DNA from: PALG01 sp964495885
Lineage (GTDB): Bacteria > Bacteroidota > Bacteroidia > Flavobacteriales > Flavobacteriaceae
Direction: 5' to 3'
Assembly (NCBI GenBank): GCA_964495885.1
Contig: CAZBWO010000001.1
Location: 367,915-431,914, forward strand
DNA: 64,000 nt
A program made the position numbers and the translations under genes. Under the pieces are notes generated by a model. It saw only the letters and a list, made by a program, of their open reading frames with translations, did no database searches and was not told the origin of the DNA. This document shows positions 26,263 to 36,261 of this stretch, piece after piece (position 1 is the stretch's first letter; each line of letters begins with the position of its first letter).

Positions 26263-28701
26263 TTAACTTTTACCCAAACGAATGATATCCCCAAACAAAC
26301 CAGAAGCCGTAACTTCAGCACCTGCTCCTGCCCCTTTGATAATGAGTGGTTGTTCTGTGTACCGTTGGGTATAAAATAACACAATATTATCTTTCCCTTC
26401 CAAATGATAAAATGGATGGGAGCTAGGGATTTCCTGCAACCCTACTTTTGCCGTTCCTTGATCAAATTGGGCGACATATTTTAATCGGCAATCTTTCGCT
26501 ACCGCTTTTTTATACAACGACTCAAAATGGGCTGCCTGTGTTTTCAAGGTTTCAAAAAATGCGTCAATAGAAGTTGCCTGCTGTGAGGGCTTCGGAAGAA
26601 ACGACTCATTTTCCACCGTCTCCATATCTACTTCATAACCACTTTCCCTTGCCAGAATAAGTATTTTTCTAGCCACGTCCACTCCGCTCAAATCAATACG
26701 CGGATCTGGTTCTGTATACCCTTCTTCCTGGGCTTGAAGTACTACATCGTAAAAACTGTTATCCTCATTAAAGTGATTGAAAATAAAGTTAAGACTCCCA
26801 GAAAGTACCGCTTGAATCTTAGTGATTTTATCCCCAGAGTTTACTAGATTATTTAGGGTATCAATAATGGGAAGACCAGCTCCCACGTTGGTTTCAAACA
26901 GAAAAGGGGCACTGTATTTTTTAGAGAGTGCTTTTAGTTTCGAATAGTAGGCATAGTCCCCCGAACAAGCAATTTTATTGCACGCTACCACCGCAATATT
27001 TTCCCTTAAATACTGTGGATAGCTATGGGCAATGTCTGCATTGGCGGTAATGTCTACCAATACGCTATTCAGCAAATTCAATTCTTTTATCGTATCAAAC
27101 CAAGCTGCTTCCGTTTTGGGAGATCCATTTTCCAAAGCTTCTTGCCAATTTGCCAGATCAATTCCTTCTTCCTTAAAAAACATTTTCCGGGAATTACTAA
27201 TCCCCACCACTTTCACTTTTAGCAGTAATTCCTCATACAAATGCTGTTGTTGTTGTTTCAGTTGGGCCAATAATCTTTTTCCAACATTGCCCACACCTAC
27301 AATAAAGAGATTCACAGATTTTACCTGTCGTTCAAAAAAGCGATAATGCAATGTTTTAAGGGCTTTTCGAACATCCTTTGCAGCAATTACCGCAGAAATA
27401 TTCCGTTCGGAAGCCCCTTGGGCAATCGCCCGTATGTTCACATTATTCTTACCCAATGCACTAAACATTTTCCCACTAATTCCTTGGTGGCTTTTCATTC
27501 GGTCACCAATAACGGCAATGATGGCCAAGTCTTTTTCAATATGCACCGGATCTATCTTTCCCAAGGAAATTTCATAGGCAAAGGCCGCATGAATGGATTT
27601 AGCTGCTTTATTGGCATCTTTTTGCTGAATGGCTACACAAATGGAATGTTCCGAAGACGCTTGCGTAATTAAGACCACATTGATGAGCTTTTCCGAAAGG
27701 GCCTCAAATAAGCGTTTTGAAAAACCTGGAATTCCAACCATGCCTGTGCCTTCCAATGTCACCAAAGCAATATCTGGAAGGTGGCTAATTCCCCGTACCG
27801 GCTCACGATCTTCCTCGGGATTGGCAATAATAATGGTCCCTTCCGCAGTTGGTTCAAAAGTATTTTTAATAACAATAGGGATTGCCTTTTCCAACACCGG
27901 CCGAATGGTTGGAGGATACAAAACCTTCGCCCCAAAGTGCGACAACTCCATGGCTTCTTCATATGAAATCTGGGTAATGGGAAAAGCCTGCGGAACAATC
28001 TTGGGATTGGCAGTGTACATTCCGCTTACATCGGTCCAAATTTCAAGTTGGGAAGCGCCTAGGGCAGCTGCTAAAAGCGCAGCGGTATAATCTGAACCTC
28101 CCCTACCTAAGGTAGTGGATTCTCCATTTACACTTCGGGAGACAAATCCGGGAAGGATAGTTATAGGCGCTTTGTTATTTGAAAAATAGCTTTGAATCTG
28201 TTCTTTGGTGAGCTCCCACTGTACCGCTGCTTGTGGATAAAAAGTATTGGTCACAATCAATTCCCTGCTATCCTTCATTGTTGCTGAAGGCACCATTCCC
28301 TTTAAAGCTTCGGAAATAATATAAGAGGAGAGCAACTCCCCAAAACCTAAAACTTTGTCTTTTGTTTTATCTGAAAATTCATTGATTAGGTAAATTCCCT
28401 GGAGGATGTGCTCCAATTGGGATAATAATTCCTGAAGCTTTTTTGTGCTGTTTTCCGTTAGGCCCAATTCCGAAGCGGTATCCAAATGTCGTGCTACCAA
28501 TGATTGGTATTTTTCTTTATAAACCGAATCTTTGGCATTGGCCAACTCACCCAATTGCTGCAAACTATCAGTAACACCTCCCAAAGCCGAAACCACCGCA
28601 ACCACGGGTTCCTTTTTTGAGGCCGTCTTTAAAATGGATAGGACTTTCTGAATGTTTTCAGCGGTGGCTACGGAAGTGCCCCCAAATTTCAATACCTTCA
28701 C
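26263..28701 (-). CDS. thrA: Bifunctional aspartokinase / homoserine dehydrogenase
   Basis: An 812-residue fusion. The kinase begins MKVLKFGGTSVATAENI and spans about 1-295. ACT repeats (around LEGTGMVGIPGFSKRLF and AVIGDRMKSHQGISGKMFSALG) span about 305-455 and probably bind threonine. The dehydrogenase occupies about 465-812, with LFIVGVGNVGKRLL and GAGAGAEVTASGLFGDIIRLG. It supplies homoserine for threonine and isoleucine. The 22-base gap to ilvA and common direction place it in the ilv operon. A second homoserine dehydrogenase without kinase lies in the methionine operon at 15467-16624. Confidence 0.95.
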   Translation of the reverse strand: MKVLKFGGTSVATAENIQKVLSILKTASKKEPVVAVVSALGGVTDSLQQLGELANAKDSVYKEKYQSLVARHLDTASELGLTENSTKKLQELLSQLEHILQGIYLINEFSDKTKDKVLGFGELLSSYIISEALKGMVPSATMKDSRELIVTNTFYPQAAVQWELTKEQIQSYFSNNKAPITILPGFVSRSVNGESTTLGRGGSDYTAALLAAALGASQLEIWTDVSGMYTANPKIVPQAFPITQISYEEAMELSHFGAKVLYPPTIRPVLEKAIPIVIKNTFEPTAEGTIIIANPEEDREPVRGISHLPDIALVTLEGTGMVGIPGFSKRLFEALSEKLINVVLITQASSEHSICVAIQQKDANKAAKSIHAAFAYEISLGKIDPVHIEKDLAIIAVIGDRMKSHQGISGKMFSALGKNNVNIRAIAQGASERNISAVIAAKDVRKALKTLHYRFFERQVKSVNLFIVGVGNVGKRLLAQLKQQQQHLYEELLLKVKVVGISNSRKMFFKEEGIDLANWQEALENGSPKTEAAWFDTIKELNLLNSVLVDITANADIAHSYPQYLRENIAVVACNKIACSGDYAYYSKLKALSKKYSAPFLFETNVGAGLPIIDTLNNLVNSGDKITKIQAVLSGSLNFIFNHFNEDNSFYDVVLQAQEEGYTEPDPRIDLSGVDVARKILILARESGYEVDMETVENESFLPKPSQQATSIDAFFETLKTQAAHFESLYKKAVAKDCRLKYVAQFDQGTAKVGLQEIPSSHPFYHLEGKDNIVLFYTQRYTEQPLIIKGAGAGAEVTASGLFGDIIRLGKS

Positions 28702-28723
28702 AATGCTTTGTTTTATAGAACAA

Positions 28724-29986
28724 TTATACTAAGAATTGAAATAACTCAGGCTTGTTATTTAAATAATCCCCATAAAAATTGAACTGCTTCATCTTGGCAA
28801 TAAGTGGTTTTAAATCGTCTGGGGATTGTAATTCCAATCCTACCACTGCACTACCATTTTCGCGATTGGTTTTTTTGGTATATTCAAAATGAGTAATGTC
28901 ATCTGTTGGGCCCAAAACTTCCTCTACAAACTGACGTAAAGCTCCGGCCCGTTGGGGAAAGGTAACAATGAAATAATGTTTTAGATTGGAGTGCAACAAC
29001 GCACGTTCCTTGATTTCGGCAGTACGGGTAATGTCATTATTGCTTCCGCTCACCACACAAGCAATACGCTTATTTTTGATAGCTTTCTCAAAATCATTCA
29101 ATACGGCAATACTCATGGCTCCCGCTGGCTCCACCACAATAGCATCTTTATTGTAGAGCTCTAAAATGGTTTCACAAATTTTTCCTTCGGAAACGGTTAC
29201 GACGGTATCCAAAAAAGATTGGCAAAGCTCAAAGGTATGCTTCCCTACAGTCTTCACCGCAGCACCATCCACAAACTTATCAATCTTTGAGAGGGTAATC
29301 TGTTTCCCAGCCTCCAAACTTTCTTTCATGGCAGGGGCACCCGCAGGTTCCACTCCAATGATTTTGGTTTGCGGACTTAATTGTTTGACGCAATAACTTA
29401 ACCCAGCAGATAATCCGCCACCTCCAATAGGAACAAAAATATAGTCTAACGGTGTTGCTGTTTGTTGTAATATTTCCAATCCAACGGTAGCCTGTCCTTC
29501 AATAATTTTGGGATCATCAAACGGGTGAATAAACGTACGATTGGATACTTGTCCTTCAGCCAGGGCCAATTCAAAAGCATCATCAAAAGTGTCTCCTTCC
29601 AATTTCACGGTAATGAAAGTACCACCAAACATGCGAACCTGTTCTATTTTTTGTTGCGGAGTAGTGGCGGGCATATAAATGACCCCATCTATTTTCAACA
29701 ACTTACAGGATAGTGCGACCCCTTGGGCATGATTCCCGGCACTCGCACACACAATGCCTTTTTGTTGTTCCGAAGCAGTCAACGAAGCGATTTTATGATA
29801 TGCACCACGTATCTTATAACTACGAACGGCCTGTAAATCTTCCCGCTTTAAATACACTTGGGCATCATATTTTTCTGATAGGCGCGCACTAAAAGACAGG
29901 GGCGTCTTTTCTACCACTTCCGTTAATTGGGAAGCAGCTTGCTTAATGGAATCTACCGAAATGGGATGCGCCGCTGTAATTTTCAT
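28724..29986 (-). CDS. ilvA: Threonine ammonia-lyase (biosynthetic threonine dehydratase)
   Basis: A 420-residue PLP enzyme making 2-oxobutanoate from threonine, the entry to isoleucine. The PLP lysine is in RSYKIRGAYHK (about 56-66), CASAGNHAQGVA and GGGGLSAG follow, and a single C-terminal ACT-like regulatory domain occupies about 335-420. It lies 3 bases from ilvC. It is distinct from the shorter PLP enzyme at 10903-11853. Confidence 0.94.
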   Translation of the reverse strand: MKITAAHPISVDSIKQAASQLTEVVEKTPLSFSARLSEKYDAQVYLKREDLQAVRSYKIRGAYHKIASLTASEQQKGIVCASAGNHAQGVALSCKLLKIDGVIYMPATTPQQKIEQVRMFGGTFITVKLEGDTFDDAFELALAEGQVSNRTFIHPFDDPKIIEGQATVGLEILQQTATPLDYIFVPIGGGGLSAGLSYCVKQLSPQTKIIGVEPAGAPAMKESLEAGKQITLSKIDKFVDGAAVKTVGKHTFELCQSFLDTVVTVSEGKICETILELYNKDAIVVEPAGAMSIAVLNDFEKAIKNKRIACVVSGSNNDITRTAEIKERALLHSNLKHYFIVTFPQRAGALRQFVEEVLGPTDDITHFEYTKKTNRENGSAVVGLELQSPDDLKPLIAKMKQFNFYGDYLNNKPELFQFLV

Positions 29987-29989
29987 GGG

Positions 29990-31483
29990 TTATGCCTCTG
30001 CCAAGGTTGGTTTTTCAGTATTGATGGCTTTCATTTGGGTCATAGCTTTCCGAAGCACCTTTCCTACTTTTTCAATAGGATGTGCCGCAATTACTTCATT
30101 CACCTCAATGAGTTGCACATTATCTACCCCTTTATGCGGAAGGGCCTTTCCAATATCTGTTGGCTGTATGGTTTCCATAAATGACTTTAATAAGGGCTTT
30201 GCGGAATGATCAAACAAATAGCATCCATATTCTGCCGTATCGGAAATGATACGGTTCATTTCAAATAATTTTTTTCGGGCAATGGTATTCGCAATCAACG
30301 GAAGTTCATGCAGGGATTCGTAATAGGCAGATTCCTCAATAATACCAGAGGAAACCATGGTTTCGAATGCCAATTCAACACCTGCCTTTACAAAAGCAGC
30401 CATTAAGATCCCTTCGTCAAAATAGGTTTGTTCAGAAATGTGATCTGGAGTAGGTGCCGTTTTTTCAAAGGCTGTTTCCCCGGTGGCAGCACGCCAACGC
30501 AATAATTTTTCGTCATCATTGGCCCAATCTTCCATCATTCCTGTAGAAAAAGCGCCACTCATGATATCATCCATGTGCTTTTGGAACAACGGGGTTAGGA
30601 TTTCTTTCAATGCTTCGGAAAGTTCAAAGGCACGAATCTTTGCCGCATTGGGCAAGCGATCCATCATATTGGTAATTCCACCATGCTTTAAAGCTTCGGT
30701 TAAGGTTTCCCATCCATATTGAATCAACTTGGAAGCATGTCCAGGCGCCACACCTTGTTCCACCATTTTATCGAAACACAAAATAGAGCCCGTCTGTAAA
30801 ACTCCACAAAGAATGGTTTGTTCCCCCATAAGGTCACTTTTTACTTCAGCTACAAAAGAAGATTCCAACACCCCGGCACGATGGCCACCGGTAGCAAATG
30901 CATAGGCCTTTGCCTGTTCCAAACCTTTTCCTTCTGGGTCGTTTTGTGGATGTACCGCAATAAGCGTGGGAACCCCAAAGCCTCTTCGGTATTCTTCCCG
31001 AACTTCAGAACCGGGGCATTTGGGAGCGACCATGATTACAGTGATATCCTCCCGCACCTGCATTCCTTCCTCCACAATATTAAATCCGTGGGAGTAAGAC
31101 AAAGTGGCTCCCTTTTTCATCAATGGCAGGACCTTTTGCACCACGGGGGTATGTTGTTTATCTGGAGTTAGATTGCAAACTACATCTGCCGTGGGGATAA
31201 GTTCCTCAAAAGTGCCCACTTCAAAGTCGTTTTCGGTTGCATTTTTATAGGAGCTTCGTTGTTCTTCAATTGCAGCTTTTCGCAAGGCATAGGAAACATC
31301 CAACCCAGAATCGCGCATATTCAACCCCTGATTTAAACCTTGGGCACCGCAACCTAGAATGACAATTTTCTTTCCTTCCAATGCTTGGATGCCATCTTCA
31401 AATTCAGAGGCCTCCATAAAACGGCATTTTCCTAGTTGTGCTAATTGCTCCCGTAAAGAGAGTGTATTGAAATAATTTTCCAT
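29990..31483 (-). CDS. ilvC: Ketol-acid reductoisomerase, class II
   Basis: A 497-residue NADPH-dependent enzyme of the long (class II) type. VILGCGAQGLNQGLNMRDSG is the nucleotide-binding start, with basic residues nearby that favour NADPH. Two knotted helical domains follow (CGVLQTGSILCFDKMV and the repeat-like C-terminal part). I start it at the ATG at 31483, because the longer frame to 31507 opens with TTG and overlaps the end of ilvN needlessly. It is the second common step of valine, leucine and isoleucine synthesis. Confidence 0.94.
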   Translation of the reverse strand: MENYFNTLSLREQLAQLGKCRFMEASEFEDGIQALEGKKIVILGCGAQGLNQGLNMRDSGLDVSYALRKAAIEEQRSSYKNATENDFEVGTFEELIPTADVVCNLTPDKQHTPVVQKVLPLMKKGATLSYSHGFNIVEEGMQVREDITVIMVAPKCPGSEVREEYRRGFGVPTLIAVHPQNDPEGKGLEQAKAYAFATGGHRAGVLESSFVAEVKSDLMGEQTILCGVLQTGSILCFDKMVEQGVAPGHASKLIQYGWETLTEALKHGGITNMMDRLPNAAKIRAFELSEALKEILTPLFQKHMDDIMSGAFSTGMMEDWANDDEKLLRWRAATGETAFEKTAPTPDHISEQTYFDEGILMAAFVKAGVELAFETMVSSGIIEESAYYESLHELPLIANTIARKKLFEMNRIISDTAEYGCYLFDHSAKPLLKSFMETIQPTDIGKALPHKGVDNVQLIEVNEVIAAHPIEKVGKVLRKAMTQMKAINTEKPTLAEA

Positions 31484-31493
31484 GATTCTTTGT

Positions 31494-32027
31494 TTAGGCA
31501 CTGGCAAAAGCTTCCAGTATATTGGTGATTTTTAGTTCTTCCTTGGTGACCGCAATGCGTCCCGAACGTACAAATTGCATAATTCCAAAAGGTTTCAATT
31601 CACGATATAGCAATTCTACCTCTTCCTTCCGTCCCGATTTCTCCAACACGAAGAATTTTCGATTTACGGTGACAATACGGGCATTGCTATCCTTGATAAT
31701 GTTTTGAATTTGTCGGTCTTCAAACAACAGGTCACTTTTAATTTTAAAGAGGCAGGATTCTTGGTAAATCGTTTCCTCATCGGTATGGTAGTGGGCTTTG
31801 ATGACCTCTACCTGTTTTTCAATTTGACCAATGATTTTCCGCATTTGTGATTCAGTAGTAGACACTACAATCGTCCAACGGGATACATGGTCTATTTCAG
31901 AAATGGAGGAATTGATACTCTCCACATTAATATGGCGTCGTTGAAAAATAGCCGAAATACGGTTTAATAAACCCACATTGTTTTCGGTATAAATAGAGAC
32001 CGTGAATAATTTTATCGTTGTTTCCAT
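31494..32027 (-). CDS. ilvN: Acetolactate synthase small (regulatory) subunit
   Basis: A 177-residue regulatory subunit. An N-terminal ACT domain (KLFTVSIYTENNVGLLNRISAIF) binds valine in the family, and the C-terminal half (RIVTVNRKFFVLEKSG) activates the catalytic subunit. It begins 2 bases after ilvB, which is the usual partner arrangement. Confidence 0.93.
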   Translation of the reverse strand: METTIKLFTVSIYTENNVGLLNRISAIFQRRHINVESINSSISEIDHVSRWTIVVSTTESQMRKIIGQIEKQVEVIKAHYHTDEETIYQESCLFKIKSDLLFEDRQIQNIIKDSNARIVTVNRKFFVLEKSGRKEEVELLYRELKPFGIMQFVRSGRIAVTKEELKITNILEAFASA

Positions 32028-32029
32028 GG

Positions 32030-33760
32030 CTATTGTAATCTTATATCTGAAACCGATGCCCCCGTTGGAATCATCGGAAATACGTTATCTTCTTTTTCTA
32101 CACAAACCTCCAATACATATGGGCCATCATGAGCCATCATTTGTTCAACTGCATTGGCAAGGTCTTTACGTTCTTCAACCTTTTGTGCTTTGATGGAATA
32201 TCCTTTGGCAATCGTGATAAAATCTGGATTAATTAGCTCTGTGGAAGCGTAGCGCTTATCAAAAAATAATTGTTGCCATTGTCGCACCATTCCTAAAAAG
32301 TTATTGTTGAGTACCACAATTTTTACAGGAACCCGGGTTTGAAAAATAGTCCCTAATTCCTGGATAGTCATTTGGTATCCCCCATCTCCAACTACAGCAA
32401 CCACATCCCTTTCAGGAGCTGCCATCTTAGCGCCAATAGCCGCAGGAAGGGCAAAGCCCATCGTTCCCAATCCGCCTGAAGTAATATTACTTTTGGTGTG
32501 ATTGAATTGTGCATACCTACAGGCAATCATTTGGTGTTGTCCTACATCAGACACAACAGCCGCATCCCCTTTGGTCTGCTTATTAATTTCTTTCATGACT
32601 TCCCCCATGGTCAAACCTTCTTTGGTAGGATGCAGATCATGCTGAATAATTTGATCATATTCTACGGCATACAAATTCTTGAATTGTTGATGCCATTCCT
32701 CATGCGAGTTGGAGTTTAAAAGTGGAAACAGCTTGGCAAGGCTTTCCTTGGCATCTCCCAAAACAGCCAAATCTGCTTTTACATTTTTATTCACCTCGGC
32801 GGGGTCTATCTCAAAGTGAATGACTTTGGCCTGTTTGGCATAGGTTTCCAAATTTCCAGTAACCCGATCATCAAAACGCATCCCAATGGCAATAAGCACA
32901 TCACATTCATTGGTTAATTTGTTGGGTGCATAATTTCCATGCATTCCAACCATACCAACATTTAACGGATGGGAAGTAGGAATTGCGGAAGCTCCTAAAA
33001 TTGTCCATGCGGAAGGAATTCCAGCCTTTTCAATCACTGCTTTCAATGCTGCTTCGGCTTTGCCCAAAATCACTCCTTGTCCCCAAACAATCAATGGCTT
33101 TTTGGCTTCATTGATCCATTTGGCAGCTTTTGCCACAGACTCTTCCGATAGCTTCGGAACTGGGACATAACTTCGAATGCCTTCACATTTTTGATAGGAA
33201 AAATCAAATTCCTCAAACTGGGCATCTTTGGTAATATCAATGAGTACCGGTCCCGGGCGTCCACTTTGTGCAATATAAAATGCCTTGGCAAGCACTTCGG
33301 GGATTTCCGAAGCCTTGGTTATTTGATGGTTCCATTTGGTAACTGGGGTGGAAATTCCAACAATATCTGTTTCCTGAAATGCATCACTTCCCAATAAATG
33401 GGATCCTACTTGTCCAGTGATACATACCAACGGTGTAGAATCTATTTGTGCATCTGCAATCCCAGTAACTAAATTCGTGGCCCCTGGACCAGAAGTAGCT
33501 ATAGCGACCCCTACCCTTCCCGAAATTCGGGCATAACCTTGTGCAGCATGCGTAGCCCCCTGTTCATGTCTCGTAAGTACATGATGAATCTCTTTTTGGT
33601 ATTTGTACAATTCATCATAGACTGGCATAATAGCGCCCCCTGGATATCCATAGAGTGTATCTACTCCTTCGGCTAGAAGGCAACGTACAATGGCTTCACT
33701 CCCTGTAATACGTTCTGTGGGTGTAGGGGAAGTGGTTGTGGGTAACGTTTGTGGATCCAT
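32030..33760 (-). CDS. ilvB: Acetolactate synthase large (catalytic) subunit
   Basis: A 576-residue TPP-dependent enzyme that makes acetolactate and acetohydroxybutyrate. The catalytic Glu is in TRHEQGATHAAQGYAR (about 63-78), the FAD/central domain carries GMRFDDRVTGN, and the TPP/Mg motif is GDGGYQMTIQELGT with NNNFLGMVRQWQ. It lies 11 bases after ilvD and pairs with IlvN. Confidence 0.95.
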   Translation of the reverse strand: MDPQTLPTTTSPTPTERITGSEAIVRCLLAEGVDTLYGYPGGAIMPVYDELYKYQKEIHHVLTRHEQGATHAAQGYARISGRVGVAIATSGPGATNLVTGIADAQIDSTPLVCITGQVGSHLLGSDAFQETDIVGISTPVTKWNHQITKASEIPEVLAKAFYIAQSGRPGPVLIDITKDAQFEEFDFSYQKCEGIRSYVPVPKLSEESVAKAAKWINEAKKPLIVWGQGVILGKAEAALKAVIEKAGIPSAWTILGASAIPTSHPLNVGMVGMHGNYAPNKLTNECDVLIAIGMRFDDRVTGNLETYAKQAKVIHFEIDPAEVNKNVKADLAVLGDAKESLAKLFPLLNSNSHEEWHQQFKNLYAVEYDQIIQHDLHPTKEGLTMGEVMKEINKQTKGDAAVVSDVGQHQMIACRYAQFNHTKSNITSGGLGTMGFALPAAIGAKMAAPERDVVAVVGDGGYQMTIQELGTIFQTRVPVKIVVLNNNFLGMVRQWQQLFFDKRYASTELINPDFITIAKGYSIKAQKVEERKDLANAVEQMMAHDGPYVLEVCVEKEDNVFPMIPTGASVSDIRLQ

Positions 33761-33771
33761 AGATAATTTGT

Positions 33772-35451
33772 TTAAAATTCATCTGTCACACAGCCTTTGG
33801 AGGCTGGTGATACCGTTTTGGCATATTTATAAAGCACCCCTCTGGAAACTTTCAAGGGTGGCACATTCCAAGAATTTTTACGGGAAGCAAGTTCTTCTTC
33901 GGAAATTTCCAGCGTAATGCTTTTTGTGGTAGCGTCTATGGTAATGGTATCTCCATTTTCTACCAAAGCTATGGGACCTCCTTCCTGTGCTTCCGGAGTA
34001 ATATGTCCTACCACAAAACCATGGGTGCCTCCAGAAAAGCGTCCATCTGTAATTAACGCTACATCCTTTCCTAATCCAGCACCAATAATCGCAGCGGTAG
34101 GCTTCAACATTTCTGGCATACCTGGGCCTCCTTTAGGGCCTTCATAGCGGATGACCACTACCTCCCCTTTGTTTACTTTTCCGTCCCTAATTCCTGCATT
34201 GGCTTCGTATTCACTATCAAAAACTTTAGCTGTTCCTGTAAACTGAAGGCCTTCCTTTCCGGTAATTTTAGCTACGCTACCTTGAGGGGCTAGGTTTCCG
34301 TAGAGCATTTGTAAATGACCCGTTGGTTTAATGGGTTGATGTATAGGTTTAATGACGTCTTGATCTGAGGGAAGATCTGCTGCATCCAGCAGATTTTCCG
34401 CTAAGGTTTTACCAGTAACCGTAAGGCAATCTCCGTGTAGTAACCCCTGCTTTAACAGGTATTTCATGACAGCAGGAATACCTCCAATAGCATGAATATC
34501 TTCCATTAAATATTTGCCGCTAGGCTTCAAATCGGCCAAAAACGGTGTAGTATCGCTAATAGCTTGAAAATCTTTCAATGTAAAATCTATCTTAGCCGCT
34601 CTAGCAATGGCCAAGAAATGCAATACTGCATTAGTCGAGCCCCCAAGTACCGTAACAAGGCGTATGGCATTCTCTAAAGATTTTCGGGAGATGATATCAC
34701 TTGGCTTTATGTCTTTTTCCAATAACAAGCGCATGGCCTTACCAGCTTGAACAGCCTCCCCTTTCTTTGCATTCCCAGTTGCCGGGTTGGAAGAATTATA
34801 AGGTAGGGACATCCCCAAGGCTTCAATGGCAGAAGCCATAGTATTCGCCGTATACATCCCACCACAAGCACCTGCACCAGGGCAGGCTTTTTCAACTACT
34901 TGTTGGTATTCTGTGTCATTCATGGTGCCAGCCACTTTACTTCCCCATGCTTCAAAGGCAGAAACCACATCTAATTTTTTACCATTGTGGCAACCAGAAT
35001 CTATAGTTCCTCCGTACACCAAAACACACGGACGGTTCAACCGGATCATTGCCATAAGGGCTCCCGGCATATTTTTATCGCAGCCCACCACGGTAATCAA
35101 GCCATCATAACTCATCGCCTGCACTACCGTTTCCATAGAATCGGCAATTAAATCACGGGATGGCAAAGAATACCGCATCCCAGGTGTACCCATGGAAATC
35201 CCATCACTCACCCCAATGGTATTAAAGATAAGTCCTACTAAATCTTCCTCTAACGTTCCTTGTTTTGCCAAAAGTGCCAGATCATTCAAATGCATATTAC
35301 AAGGATTGCCCTCATAGCCAGTACTGGCAATACCTACAAAAGGTTTAAAGAAGTCTTCCCGTGACAATCCAATGGCATATAGCATAGCCTGAGCAGCAGG
35401 CTGTGTGGGATCTTGAGTAACTGTTTTACTGAATTTATTTAATTCACGCAT
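33772..35451 (-). CDS. ilvD: Dihydroxy-acid dehydratase
   Basis: A 559-residue Fe-S dehydratase, the third common branched-chain step. Cluster cysteines lie in GNPCNMHLN, VGCDKNMPGALM and CPGAGACGGMYTANTM, and DGRFSGGTHGFVVGH is the C-terminal signature. I use the ATG at 35451; the frame can extend to a TTG at 35460, but family members start MxELNKxSK. It is first in the ilvDBNCA-thrABC operon. The 250 bases upstream show no terminator and no leader peptide rich in Ile, Leu or Val. Confidence 0.95.
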   Translation of the reverse strand: MRELNKFSKTVTQDPTQPAAQAMLYAIGLSREDFFKPFVGIASTGYEGNPCNMHLNDLALLAKQGTLEEDLVGLIFNTIGVSDGISMGTPGMRYSLPSRDLIADSMETVVQAMSYDGLITVVGCDKNMPGALMAMIRLNRPCVLVYGGTIDSGCHNGKKLDVVSAFEAWGSKVAGTMNDTEYQQVVEKACPGAGACGGMYTANTMASAIEALGMSLPYNSSNPATGNAKKGEAVQAGKAMRLLLEKDIKPSDIISRKSLENAIRLVTVLGGSTNAVLHFLAIARAAKIDFTLKDFQAISDTTPFLADLKPSGKYLMEDIHAIGGIPAVMKYLLKQGLLHGDCLTVTGKTLAENLLDAADLPSDQDVIKPIHQPIKPTGHLQMLYGNLAPQGSVAKITGKEGLQFTGTAKVFDSEYEANAGIRDGKVNKGEVVVIRYEGPKGGPGMPEMLKPTAAIIGAGLGKDVALITDGRFSGGTHGFVVGHITPEAQEGGPIALVENGDTITIDATTKSITLEISEEELASRKNSWNVPPLKVSRGVLYKYAKTVSPASKGCVTDEF

Positions 35452-35706
35452 ATCGTCCAAAAAATGAATGGAAACCCGAAGGTATCTTATCTACACCCCT
35501 TTATGAAGTCCCGCCACATAACCATACAGACATTCAACTCACCATTTTACACATTAAAAAATTGAAATACAGTTATTTATATTTTTTTAATTACGACACC
35601 CACCTCTTTAACTTTACATGATGGAAGCTATTAGGAATGTAGTAATCAAGGAATTTAGCTATCTTGGGTAAAGAAATTTGAGCTACTTTTATGTAAACTA
35701 TCGGCT

Positions 35707-36219
35707 ATGAAAAAATTGCTATTGTTCCTTTTTGGTTTCTTTTCACTTCTAACCAATGCCCAAGGGAATTTCCCCAATGATTACTTTGGAAACTATATCG
35801 GTACGCTTCAGATTCAATCCGAAAAAGGAAATCGGGAACTTCCCATGGAGTTACATTTTCAACCTACCGATTCCACTGAAATTTACCACTACACCATTGT
35901 GTATGGGGAAGGAGACCAGCGTCAGGAACGCAAATATTTCCTCAAAGCCGAAGATGCTTCCAAAGGAAAGTATATCATAGATGAGGATAATGGTATTATC
36001 CTTCAAGTGACACAGATGGGAAATCAATTGTATTCCCTTTTTGAAGTAAACGGAAGTTTGTTAACCACTTTTATTACTTTTGAGGAAGATCACCTTATTT
36101 TCGAAATCACCGTAGCCACTAGGGAAAATAAGGAAGTTACCTATGCCACCGAAGATCAAACGGAGGTCATTGCATACCCCATTGGCATCCGCCAAAAAGC
36201 GGTGCTAATAAAGCAATAA
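35707..36219 (+). CDS. Secreted hypothetical protein
   Basis: A 170-residue protein with a clear signal peptide (MKKLLLFLFGFFSLLTNAQG, cleavage near A-Q). The mature part has short beta strands and charged loops (MELHFQPTDSTEIYHYTIVYG, DNGIILQVTQMG), suggesting a small lipocalin-like or beta-sandwich fold, but I recognise no family. It stands alone, divergent from ilvD and upstream of metK, with the metK promoter starting just after its stop. Confidence 0.75.
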   Translation: MKKLLLFLFGFFSLLTNAQGNFPNDYFGNYIGTLQIQSEKGNRELPMELHFQPTDSTEIYHYTIVYGEGDQRQERKYFLKAEDASKGKYIIDEDNGIILQVTQMGNQLYSLFEVNGSLLTTFITFEEDHLIFEITVATRENKEVTYATEDQTEVIAYPIGIRQKAVLIKQ

Positions 36220-36225
36220 ATTCGC

Positions 36226-36256
36226 TTTTTTTAAACTTCATATTTATGTACCTTTG
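36226..36256 (+). promoter_or_regulatory. Bacteroidota-type promoter of metK
   Basis: TTTT (36226-36229), then 19 bases, then TACCTTTG (36249-36256), a perfect match to the TAnnTTTG -7 box. The predicted start near 36262 coincides with the first bases of the riboswitch fold, which supports both calls. Confidence 0.65.
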
Positions 36257-36261
36257 GCGTC

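Noticed and set aside
27629..28090. 153-codon plus-strand frame inside thrA
   Set aside because: Antisense shadow of the aspartokinase gene, with no recognisable domain.
35452..35700. Possible leader peptide before ilvD
   Set aside because: The best frame encodes only MSVWLCGGTS, with no run of Ile, Leu or Val codons, and no terminator follows.
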